Source of the DNA: Lentisphaerota bacterium
GTDB lineage: Bacteria > Verrucomicrobiota > Kiritimatiellia > JAAZAB01
Length of the DNA: 64,000 nucleotides
Assembly (NCBI GenBank): GCA_016188985.1
Contig: JACPGM010000081.1
Location: 1-64,000, forward strand
Direction: 5' to 3'
This document shows positions 44,919 to 52,700 of this stretch, one piece after another. How positions within the stretch are numbered: position 1 is the first letter of the stretch; the number at the start of each line of letters is the position of its first letter. The notes beneath the pieces are model-generated. The model did no database searches. It was not told the DNA's origin and was given only the letters and a program-made list of their open reading frames with translations. A program made the position numbers and the translations under genes.

Positions 44919-45452
44919 CTACTTCTGAGGCGTTCCGAGACCCGTGTCCGCACGGGGCTTGGAATTGCCTCCGGAAGTTTGTTGGGCTTCGCTTGTACAT
45001 CTGAAAACGTATGTACAGTGGAGATTTGTGCCACCGTCCAGAAAGTACACAGTGACATACTCAGGCGCGTAGTCTCCGGGCTTTGGCTGAAATGGTTGTT
45101 TGTGAAATCCGATGGGTTTGATGACTTCGCCAGATGGAGAGCGCATCTCCGATTTAATGTCTGACGGCAAACCGTTTGTCCAATTGGCAGATTGAAATGC
45201 CTTCTGCGCATACAGTCTCAGCGACGCTGAATTGGTTTTGACGTTTGGCTTGAGTTGATATGTCACATAGACATCACAATGCGAACCGTGAACTGCGACG
45301 GCGCCAATGTGTCGACTGTACATCGAAAGGTCTGGCTCACACTGCCGGAGCAGAGCTTCCTCCTTGATAAAGCGTGCGTTGTCTGGTTCTGTGGCCAAAG
45401 ACACTGTAAGAACAACTGTCCACAACAACAGTACTGTCGTTATCGTTCTCAT
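44919..45452 (-). CDS. secreted hypothetical protein, cassette-like
   Basis: A 177-residue protein from the ATG at 45452 (MRTITTVLLLWTVVLTVSLATEP), with a clear signal peptide. The mature part has no recognised domain (DVYVTYQLKPNVKTNSASLRLYAQKAF; PGDYAPEYVTVYFLDGGTNLHCTYVFRC). Two Cys residues near the end could form a disulfide. The ATG lies seven bases after a GTTGGGT box at the edge of the 192-base repeat block. The upstream ATG at 45464 would read through that box. Confidence 0.6.
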   Translation of the reverse strand: MRTITTVLLLWTVVLTVSLATEPDNARFIKEEALLRQCEPDLSMYSRHIGAVAVHGSHCDVYVTYQLKPNVKTNSASLRLYAQKAFQSANWTNGLPSDIKSEMRSPSGEVIKPIGFHKQPFQPKPGDYAPEYVTVYFLDGGTNLHCTYVFRCTSEAQQTSGGNSKPRADTGLGTPQK

Positions 45453-45458
45453 CTTCAA

Positions 45459-45506
45459 ACCCAACGGCGAACTGAGCGCGCGCCGCCTAAGACGGCGCGC
45501 TTGGGT
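45459..45506 (-). other. attC-like hairpin site 3
   Basis: On the minus strand ACCCAAG ... GTTGGGT are complementary outer boxes around the stem AGCGCGCCG-TCTTAGG-CGGCGCGCGCT. The GTT box directly precedes the secreted-protein gene. It is the left end of the duplicated 192-base block. Confidence 0.4.
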
Positions 45507-45654
45507 GACGGGCTTAGGCGGCTTCCGCCAAAGTTATAGGCGGATGCTACTCTGCGAAGTGGCGAAGCCCCTTCGCTATGACCTTCCTTCGCCCACCGAA
45601 GCGAGGGCTTCGCGAAGGCGGGAGCACGAGTCCGCCTCCGGCATGAAAGCGCCG
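45463..45654. repeat. 192-base block, copy 1 of 2 (with nested family D)
   Basis: Near-identical to 47291-47482. Both contain CGGCGAACTGAGCGCGCGCC, a ~10-base variable window, CTTAGGCGGCTTCCGCC, a long family D variant and end CATGAAAGCGCCG. Each copy sits directly upstream of a minus-strand gene. Confidence 0.8.
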
Positions 45655-45706
45655 TTCCCGGCACGCCGCGGGTCAACGGTACGGTGCGACCTCTGGTTCG
45701 ACCTTT

Positions 45707-46192
45707 TTATTTCTTCTTCTGTTGTAATTCTGTTCGGAGTATACGCATGTATTCTTCGTGGGTGTATGTGACCGTCACAGGTTTGCCCTTGTCATCAAGT
45801 CTCCATTCTGAATAGTTTTCCTGAATCGGGCGCATGCCCATCGGCCCTTGAAAGAGCCAATATTCTTTATTCTTATAAGGATCGTGCAGAAAGATAAGAA
45901 AATCTTTTCCAACTAAATCTGCCAATGTCTCTACTTCTAGATGCGCATACATATGGGAACGAAAATCTACCGTAGTTTCACCCTCCCCCTTGAAAAGTTC
46001 TTTAATCTTCGCTTTTATCACACAATATGACATGGGATTAGCGGTATCAGACGGCTTTACAACCTGTGCAACAGTGATTCTCGCAATGACACACGCTCGC
46101 TCCAACTTTTCAGATAGAGTGAACAAGACTGAGGTAGCATGCGTAGTAAATGGGAAAACTAATAATGAAAGTATAAGTATGTTTCTTTTCAT
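45707..46192 (-). CDS. secreted hypothetical protein, cassette-like
   Basis: From the ATG at 46192 (MKRNILILSLLVFPFTTHATS) it has a signal peptide and 161 residues. The body (CVIARITVAQVVK ... AHLEVETLADLVGKDFLIFLHDP) looks like a small beta-rich secreted domain with an unknown role. The ATG lies nine bases after a GTTAGAC box. The track start at 46219 passes through that box. An imperfect copy of the ArsR-type palindrome lies about 80 bases upstream. Confidence 0.6.
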   Translation of the reverse strand: MKRNILILSLLVFPFTTHATSVLFTLSEKLERACVIARITVAQVVKPSDTANPMSYCVIKAKIKELFKGEGETTVDFRSHMYAHLEVETLADLVGKDFLIFLHDPYKNKEYWLFQGPMGMRPIQENYSEWRLDDKGKPVTVTYTHEEYMRILRTELQQKKK

Positions 46193-46200
46193 GTCTTTGG

Positions 46201-46264
46201 GTCTAACGGCATGAGTCACGGTTTTGGCGCGATAGCGACAAATACCGTGCGCTCATTTGTGCGC
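46201..46264 (-). other. attC-like hairpin site 2
   Basis: On the minus strand the arms ATGAGCGCACGGT and ACCGTGACTCAT pair with one unpaired base. The site ends GCC-GTTAGAC, a perfect GTTRRRY box, right before the next gene. The opposite box is degenerate (GCGCAC). Confidence 0.45.
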
Positions 46265-46268
46265 AACT

Positions 46269-46302
46269 CTTCCATACTTCAACAATTGTGGAAATGAGGA
46301 AG
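46269..46302. promoter_or_regulatory. ArsR-type operator candidate 2 (imperfect palindrome)
   Basis: CTTCCATACTTC-AACAATTGTG-GAAATGAGGAAG has the same centre and spacing as the perfect palindrome at 46646-46677. It lies just downstream of the ArsR gene and upstream of the 45707-46192 gene. Confidence 0.55.
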
Positions 46303-46306
46303 ACAA

Positions 46307-46624
46307 TCACGCGCGCTTCGCGCGCACGCTCTCCACCCATTCCTCAACCGTGATGAGAATTCTCAGTACCTTGCGATCCTTTATCCAATACTCTTTGGTC
46401 CTACCCTTGGTCTCGTATCGAATCACATCCATCTGCCGAAGATGACGCAAGGTCATGGAAATCGTCGTCAGGGGGATATGCAAGGCAGTGCTCAGATCGC
46501 CGGGGGTCTTGCGGCTTGTGTCCAGGCAGCGCAGGATGAGATAGGCCGTCGGATTCCCCAGAACTCGACAACACCGTGAAGCCCGGTACATCGTCTCCGG
46601 CATATTCTGTTTCGTTATTCCCAT
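46307..46624 (-). CDS. ArsR-family winged-helix transcriptional regulator
   Basis: A 105-residue winged helix-turn-helix protein: VLGNPTAYLILRCLD, TPGDLSTALHIPLTTISMTLRHLRQMDVIRYETKGRTKEYWIKD. The recognition helix and wing match the ArsR/SmtB group. No metal-binding CxC motif lies in the alpha3 helix, so the signal is probably not arsenite-type metal. GGAGGT precedes the start. A perfect 32-base palindrome overlaps the likely promoter, which suggests autorepression. Confidence 0.82.
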   Translation of the reverse strand: MGITKQNMPETMYRASRCCRVLGNPTAYLILRCLDTSRKTPGDLSTALHIPLTTISMTLRHLRQMDVIRYETKGRTKEYWIKDRKVLRILITVEEWVESVRAKRA

Positions 46625-46645
46625 AACCCCCCGCCACCTCCACTA

Positions 46646-46677
46646 TTCCACACTTCAACAATTGTGGAAGTGTGGAA
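46646..46677. promoter_or_regulatory. perfect palindromic operator for the ArsR-type regulator
   Basis: TTCCACACTTC-AACAATTGTG-GAAGTGTGGAA, with eleven-base arms around a CAATTG centre. On the minus strand TTGACA (46689-46684) is followed 17 bases later by CACAAT inside the palindrome, so repressor binding would block the promoter. Confidence 0.7.
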
Positions 46678-46725
46678 GGTTCTTGTCAAGTCAGCCTATT
46701 GCGAACGATTGAGCTAAAGCGCGGT

Positions 46726-47274
46726 TCACCGCGCGCCTTCAGCTTCTTGTTCGGTAATCTCTTGTTTTCTGATTGCCCTTGGCAGAGACACCGCCATCAA
46801 GCTGCCGACTGTGAAAAAGAGCAATCCAAATCCCGGAAGGAACCATGATTGTCCTTTCAGTCCGGGCTCTAACAAACACTCCTCCGGGTTGCCTGGCAGG
46901 TAATACACGGTAACGCTCTTGCCTTTGGGATATCGGTTTACGATGCGCCGCGCATGCGACGGATTGCTGGAGCCATAGTCTCCGTAGGCAACACGATTAC
47001 CGCTGAAAGTAGTGTCGTTGACACTGAAGTCATACATGACTTCGGCGTGATAGGTGCCACTCCCCTCATCACTATCCTGATACTCTACTGAAGATGCCAC
47101 AACTCTGCCTTGAGTAGCGGGCCAATCCACACTGGCCTTAGCTCGGATGAGGCCACGAACACCAAAGAAGGCAACGCTTGCGCCAACCACGACAAAGATG
47201 AGTGGAAAAATCCGTGAGAAGAAGAATCTCATTCCCGGGGACATTTGCTTTGACGATGATGAAGATATTCTCAT
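46726..47274 (-). CDS. DUF3592 domain membrane protein
   Basis: Starts at the ATG at 47274 (MRISSSSSKQMSPGM) after AAAGGAG, giving 182 residues. The track start is in repeat sequence. One helix (FPLIFVVVGASVAFFGVRGL) is followed by the DUF3592 core: WPATQGRVVASSVEYQDSD, YHAEVMYDFSVNDTTFSGNRV and SVTVYYLPGNPEECLLEPG. A second helix (FLPGFGLLFFTVGSLMAV) ends it. The function of DUF3592 is unknown. It is a typical cassette-type small membrane protein. Confidence 0.82.
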   Translation of the reverse strand: MRISSSSSKQMSPGMRFFFSRIFPLIFVVVGASVAFFGVRGLIRAKASVDWPATQGRVVASSVEYQDSDEGSGTYHAEVMYDFSVNDTTFSGNRVAYGDYGSSNPSHARRIVNRYPKGKSVTVYYLPGNPEECLLEPGLKGQSWFLPGFGLLFFTVGSLMAVSLPRAIRKQEITEQEAEGAR

Positions 47275-47286
47275 TATTCTCCTTTC

Positions 47287-47482
47287 ACGGAACGGCGAAC
47301 TGAGCGCGCGCCGCCTAAGACGGCGCGCTTGCACGACTTGCTTAGGCGGCTTCCGCCAAAGTTATAGGCGGATGCTACTCTGCGAAGTGGCGAAGCCCCT
47401 TCGCTATGACCTTCCTTCGCCCACCGAAGCGAGGGCTTCGCGAAGGCGGGAGCACGAGTCCGCCTCCGGCATGAAAGCGCCG
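47287..47482. repeat. 192-base block, copy 2 of 2 (with nested family D)
   Basis: Matches 45463-45654. On the minus strand the copies are identical up to GTT and then diverge at once (GTTGGGT in copy 1, GTTCCGT in copy 2), just before the next gene. Family D occupies 47374-47459. Confidence 0.8.
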
Positions 47483-47489
47483 GGCGTGT

Positions 47490-47549
47490 CGGAAACGTGA
47501 CGGTTCAGCTACCGAGCGGGGCGAGGTAGGCTGAAACCGGTGGTTAGGC
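47490..47549 (-). other. attC-like hairpin site 1, overlapping the brnA stop
   Basis: On the minus strand GCCTAAC (perfect RYYYAAC) contains the TAA stop of brnA. The arms GGTTTCAGCCTACC and GGTAGCTGAACC pair with extrahelical bases around the loop TCGCCCCGCTC. The site ends GTTTCCG. The 60-base length fits attC sites. Confidence 0.5.
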
Positions 47550-47828
47550 ATTTCTTCTTTCTCTCAGCACGCCGCGAAGATATTTATGCAAGATGCTCGA
47601 AATCAGCGTTTGATAGGGCAGGCCCTCCTCGATCGCCTTGGTTTGGATGCCAACCAGATCGCGTTCCGCCAAGCGGATGTTTATCCGCTTGTTTTTCTGG
47701 AGAGTATTACGGGAATACTGCTGCAATTTGGCGATTTCCGACCTTCCGTTTCTTGCCGGACGCCATTCGTTACGCTCGTATGACGCCAGTATGTCTCTTT
47801 CTTCCGAATCCATTGTCTGCTTTTTCAT
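47544..47828 (-). CDS. brnA: BrnA-type antitoxin
   Basis: A 94-residue antitoxin of the BrnTA type II system. The C-terminal ribbon-helix-helix part INIRLAERDLVGIQTKAIEEGLPYQTLISSILHKY binds DNA, and the N-terminal part wraps the toxin. The start overlaps the brnT stop by four bases, as in other brnTA operons. The TAA stop is inside the attC-like box GCCTAAC. Confidence 0.88.
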   Translation of the reverse strand: MKKQTMDSEERDILASYERNEWRPARNGRSEIAKLQQYSRNTLQKNKRINIRLAERDLVGIQTKAIEEGLPYQTLISSILHKYLRGVLRERRNA

Positions 47829-48103
47829 TTTCCCCTCCTCAAATATTTCTTCGTCGCTTTTCGGCTCGGAATAATTGTTTTCAGAAAAACACCTTCTTCA
47901 TCGTCCACATAAGGGACGAGGCAGGCGTATTCATCTATTTCGACTATCGCCATCTTTTGTCTGGGATATTTTCTTTGGTCAGGGTGATCCATAACTTCCA
48001 AGACTTGCCCTTGCTCGAACAGAACGGCGACTTGTTCAAATCCCACTCCGCGATTCTGTTTTAACCATTCATTTTTCCGTTCATCCCACCGGATGTTTTT
48101 CAT
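47825..48103 (-). CDS. brnT: BrnT-type ribonuclease toxin
   Basis: A 92-residue BrnT (DUF497) toxin with a RelE-like fold that cuts RNA. The start MKNIRWDERKNEWLKQNRG at 48103 is the family start. The track start at 48121 lies inside the operator. EVMDHPDQRKYPRQKMAIVEIDEY and the hallmark FLKTIIPSRKATKKY are present. It is followed by brnA in coupled order. Confidence 0.9.
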   Translation of the reverse strand: MKNIRWDERKNEWLKQNRGVGFEQVAVLFEQGQVLEVMDHPDQRKYPRQKMAIVEIDEYACLVPYVDDEEGVFLKTIIPSRKATKKYLRRGK

Positions 48104-48109
48104 AAGGAC

Positions 48110-48138
48110 AATATACGGCATAGTATGCCGTTTGTCAA
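48110..48138 (-). promoter_or_regulatory. brnTA promoter with internal operator
   Basis: TTGACA and TATATT stand 17 bases apart on the minus strand. The spacer contains the perfect palindrome ACGGCATAGTATGCCGT (48115-48131), probably the BrnA site. The -10 box ends seven bases before the brnT ATG, so the transcript may be leaderless. Confidence 0.75.
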
Positions 48139-48189
48139 CACATCGGCTTCATTCGTCTTCACTTATTTTCTGCCGAACATGTGTTAGAC
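48133..48189 (-). other. attC-like hairpin site 0, upstream of brnTA
   Basis: On the minus strand GTCTAAC (perfect RYYYAAC) is followed by arms ACACATGTTCGGC and GCCGATGTGT and ends GTTGACA, which overlaps the brnTA -35 box. Length is 57 bases. Confidence 0.42.
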
Positions 48190-48519
48190 GTAATTATCAT
48201 ATTGCAATATGATAATTCTAGATAGTATAAACAATGGGCAGAAACAATAATTGCCTTTTTTAAAATCGTATGTCTGGTTTTGATGAAGGTCAACGATAAA
48301 ACAACGGAAAATTTCTGGCAGGCCTGCCAATCCTGCGTGAAAACGCAACGCGTCACCACCGCTCATGCTCTTATAAAGCTGTGAAACAATAGAAAATCAT
48401 CGCGCCGGCGGGGCGGCGCTCCTACAAAAACCCATGATAGACGGGAAAATGTAGGAACCGAGCCCCACCTCGGCGATCTTCGGCAATTTTTTCACGCGTT
48501 CTCAGTAAGAATACGGCTC
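48190..48519. other. AT-rich non-coding region with a perfect 26-base palindrome
   Basis: AATTATCATATTG/CAATATGATAATT at 48192-48217 is perfectly self-complementary. No partner gene was recognised. The short ORFs called here have no family features. The region may be a decayed cassette or the island border. Confidence 0.5.
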
Positions 48520-49551
48520 ATGAAACACGCAGGTCGCTACACGGTGGTCGCGGTAGGGACTCTCCTGGTGGCTTTCGTCTGCGCCGCGGGTCTGTTCGCG
48601 TGGCGGCTGAGGGAAGCGCGCCAGATACGCGAAGTGCCCGTTCTGATGTATCATAAAATCGGCGCGGTCACCGACAATGCCTGGTGGGTGCCGACTGATG
48701 TCTTTGAGCGCCAACTGCGGGCCTTGTATTTTCAGGGTTATGCCACCATCCTGCCCGCGGATCTCGTGCACCACCACAAGACCGGCAAACGACTGCCGAG
48801 CAAGCCAGTGCTGATCACCTTTGATGACGGCTATCGCGACAGCCTTGCCACTGCTGAACCGCTGCTGAAAAAATACGGCTTCCAAGCCGTGGTTTTCCTG
48901 CCCACCGCCTTCATCGCCGAAACGCCCGAAACCCGCCGGTCGTTCGAAGGCCAGAGCTGCCTGATCTGGCCGGAAGTCAAGGCCATGCAGGAACGCAGGA
49001 CCTTTGTCTTCGGCGGGCACAGCCACCGGCACGAGAATCTAATCGTCGCAGGCGATGCCGAGGCCGATATCCGGGAATGTTTCGATCAGTTGCGCCGGCA
49101 CGCGATCCGGCAACCTTTTGCGTTCTGTTATCCGCATGGCGAATACAATGCCCAAACAACCGCCGCCGTCAAACGCGCCGGGTTCCAGTGCGCTTTTGGC
49201 TGCGAGGACCGGGTGGCCCAAACCGGCCGAACGAATAATCTGCTGGAGCTGCCGCGGGTGTCGGTCATGGGCGGAAGACATGATTTCAGGGTTAGCAATC
49301 AAACCTGGGCCAAGAGAACTGATTTCACCCTGAATGTCCATCACGAGGGCATCCCGATTGAAGTCAGTCCGCGTCTGGTGGTGAGCGGCGCGGTTGCGGA
49401 TCAAGGCTGGCTACCGGCAGTGGAAGTCGGCAATGCCAATTACGAATGGCGCTGGCCACGGCCGGCAGCGCAAAGCAAACCGCTGCCGCCGCTGCGCCTG
49501 GAAATCTGGGACAAACACCGGTTGTTTTTACTGTGGTCAGAAAAACTGTGA
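48520..49551 (+). CDS. membrane-anchored polysaccharide deacetylase family protein 2
   Basis: A 343-residue protein with an N-terminal membrane anchor (VVAVGTLLVAFVCAAGLFAW) and a NodB-homology domain outside. VLMYHKIG and LITFDDGYRDSLATAEPLLKKYGF supply motif 1. FVFGGHSHRHENL gives the metal His pair, and FCYPHGEYNAQT the later motif. It likely removes acyl groups from a surface or wall polysaccharide. The C-terminal 90 residues form an extra beta-rich domain. It is on the opposite strand to the neighbouring island and to the GT39 gene. Confidence 0.87.
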   Translation: MKHAGRYTVVAVGTLLVAFVCAAGLFAWRLREARQIREVPVLMYHKIGAVTDNAWWVPTDVFERQLRALYFQGYATILPADLVHHHKTGKRLPSKPVLITFDDGYRDSLATAEPLLKKYGFQAVVFLPTAFIAETPETRRSFEGQSCLIWPEVKAMQERRTFVFGGHSHRHENLIVAGDAEADIRECFDQLRRHAIRQPFAFCYPHGEYNAQTTAAVKRAGFQCAFGCEDRVAQTGRTNNLLELPRVSVMGGRHDFRVSNQTWAKRTDFTLNVHHEGIPIEVSPRLVVSGAVADQGWLPAVEVGNANYEWRWPRPAAQSKPLPPLRLEIWDKHRLFLLWSEKL

Positions 49552-49746
49552 GCCAACCTGCCGCCGCGCCGCCATTCTATGGCGGCCTACAGTAAACACA
49601 GTGCGGCCAGGGTATGGCAACTTATTCCGATTTATTCCAAGGTAATGCGGATATGCGGCCGTCAGAATCCGGACTGTAGGCCTTCATAGTATGAAGGCGC
49701 AATTTACTCGGTCTTGTCCGGGCAGGTTGCCACCTTGCTCCCCGCG
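49552..49746. other. short intergenic region with inverted repeats
   Basis: This holds GCCGCCATTCTATGGCGGC (about 49567-49586) and CTGTAGGCCTTCATAGTATGAAGGC (about 49674-49698), both hairpin-forming, between convergent genes. Confidence 0.5.
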
Positions 49747-52700
49747 CTACTGATCCAGCAGCGCGCTGAAAGGAACAACACCTTCCCGACTGCCCGCCGC
49801 CGGAACGGCGCCGGGATGCCACGCTACGGCGGTCTCCAATCCCAAGGCCATACTGTCCGGCGTGTAGCCATCAAACTTTTCGTTTAACGCGACATCCACC
49901 GCCACGCGCTCACCCTTGGCCAGCCATTGTCGGTCGCTCAAAGGGCACACTTGTTTCTTGCGCCATTCGCCGCGCCGGCGGATCCAGAAACTTGCCGCAA
50001 AGGGCGGCGTTTCATTCTTGTGCGCTTCCCAAACGCATTTTACCCGACGCGAATTATCATCAAAACTAAGACTCACCAGGCTCAGGTGCGTACCGAATTC
50101 AATTGGCGTTTTCAAATTGGCCGCCAGCCGCTTAACCTCACCTTGCCACCAGCGCGGTTCTTTCTGCGCCATGATCTGCAGACTGAGATAATCGCTGTGG
50201 GCCAGTCCTCCTTGCAGGTTCACCGCGGCGCGCCACATTGCCTCGGAATCGCCCAGGGCGCGCGCTACCGCCAGATCCAATTGCATTAATTCAAGCCCGT
50301 TCCACAGCAAGCCCCAGCGCAGGGTATCAAGCTCCACAAGGCGTCGTTGGGCGTCATTAGGCTTTCCGCGCGCGATGGCGTGCGTAACGCCGGCCATGAG
50401 CAGCTCAGTGTGCAAGGCTTCCAGCATGGACTGCATGGTCCAGCGGATTTCCGTATTGCGGAAATAGAGCCGCCCCGGGCTGCGCGCACGAACACTAAAG
50501 CGCGGCTGACTTTCCCGCGCCACGGGAAATTCAAGCAGGCAGTTCGTCCAGACGCCGGGGACCATCGGCCCACAGAACGTGGTGTAATGCACACCACAGC
50601 GAATCTCGAAATCGGTTGCCGGCGACGGATCGGCTGAAGATTCTGCCCTAAACATCGCTTCGCTTGAAATAAAGTAGATGCCGCGCGCCAGTCGGACGGG
50701 CAACGTGAGGACAGCCCGGTAAGGCGGAAATGGACCGGAGGGATTGGAGACCGGCTCGGTCAAATCCAGGACATCAAGCGTCTGGATTTCGCGGCTTCTT
50801 AATCGGCCAGTGTCCGCCTCGCGCTGGTCAATAATGTCGTGCGTCGTATTTACCCGGATGCGCGCAAACTCATTGAAATAATACCCGCTATTGCCGTTGA
50901 TGCCCACAGTGGCGGCACTGACGCGCCAGGCTGCGTCTAGTTCTTCTTCGAGTCGCTCGACGGCCGGTTCCAATTGCTCCGCCCAGTCCCAGCGCGCCGA
51001 GCGCACCGCCAGGAGATAAGCCGTGGCCGGGTCGCAGGCCGCCGCCAGCTCAGCCTCGGAAAATGTCTCCCAAATTGCTTCTTCCAATCCCAAGTCCAGG
51101 CAGATTCGCGCCGCTTCGGCCGGAGAAAACGCCACGCGCGCAAAACAGGGAATGTAGAGAACGTCCCTGACCTGCTCGGTGCTGAGCGTAATTTCCTCAA
51201 ACTGTTTGAGGCGCGGGCGCCAAACGGAGCGCTTTAGCGGCACAATGGCCGCATCGTAGGGCTCCAGCGCAACCCGGCGAGTTTGCCCAAATCCTCGGAC
51301 CACAACCGTAGCCGAGCGTTCGGCCGTGTTGAGCACAAGGTAGATTGGCGCGCCCGGACGTTCGGGCCCGCCCACGGCAATTACACGCTTTCGGCGATCG
51401 ATCAATAGCCCGGTGGCCGCGCCCAGTTTGTGGCCAATCGGGAAGAAGGTCTGGCGGCCTTTTTCGGCATCATAATAATTATTCACAAAAAGCGGCTGGG
51501 GCAGTTCCAGATCAATTTGATGTTGCGGAGTTACCGGCTTCCGCACTCCGTAAAGCTCAATGGCCGGTGACACAAATGTGGCCAGGCCTTGCGGCGGGAG
51601 AGGTGCCCAGACGCAGAGCCGTTCGCTGTTACGGCTGAACTCGTCGAACAATCCCTGCGGGGCAGGAAACAGCGCATCGGTCAGCGGGTTGCGCAGACCG
51701 CGGCCGGATATACTCGCGGCGCGCAAGAGGTAATCGGCGCCTTGCTGAGTCAAGCCGGCCAAACCTTCTCTTTCGATCTTAGAAATGCAAATGGGCGCCC
51801 GGTCACTTTCCGGCCAAGCGCCTTCGGCATAGTTCTCGGTGGCTACGGCCGACTGCATAGGCAAATGGGCCTCAAGCCATTGCTCGGCCAAGACCCGGGT
51901 ATCGGTCCAGCCGAAGAGTGAAGCCGAACGCGAGCCGTTGATCCCATTGGCGGCCACGGCGGCCAGACCCAGGGTCAAGGCGGTTAAGCGCAAAGCAACC
52001 CGTTGCGAGCGCCAGAGGCAGATGAGCGGCAGCGCCGCCAACACCGCGAAACACGGCAGAAACGCCATGAATTCCTGGCTGCGCACCCAAGGGGATAGAT
52101 AAATAAAAAAGACCAGATAAAGTCCCGGAAACAGCAGCGTGATGGGCAAGTATCTCCGAAAGTCCCGCAGCGCGAGGCAAGGCAAGCCCGCGGCAACCAG
52201 GACCAGCCAGGGCCAGCCAATCGTTTGCAGGTAGGACCCAAGCTCCCGGAAATGCAGAAGATAGCGAACCCGAATACCACCCCCGAACGGCGCCAGGCTT
52301 GAGGCTCCTTCGCGATACACCCGGGCTTTCTCGGCGATCAAGCCATTGATAAACCAGGGCAAGTCCAACGCCTCCGGCATGGCCAGCAGGAATCCCAGCA
52401 GGAAACAAACCAAGGCCAGGCCGAACCGGACAGAAATTGATCTCAACGCCATTTTCAGCGCGCGCATCGGAGCACGGCCGGCCAAAGCCAACGCCAGCAT
52501 AACCGGCAGTAAAAGGACCAGTTGAAATTTTGTGCCGGCGGCAAATCCGCCGGCCAGGGCCGCCAGGACCAGACTCCACTTACTCCGGGTATCCGCCGCC
52601 ACGGCCATCAGCCACAAAGCGGTCGTGAGCGTCAAGAGCATGGCGATATCGGTTTCGCCATAGTGGCTATGCTCAACCGGGTATTGGGCTAGTCCCAGCA

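Noticed and set aside
45255-45771. Plus-strand ORFs of 94 and 154 aa
   Set aside because: Overlap minus-strand cassette genes and the 192-base repeat block.
48159-48366. Two overlapping minus-strand ORFs near brnT
   Set aside because: No recognisable family and AT-rich; possibly remains of a cassette, but not supportable as genes.
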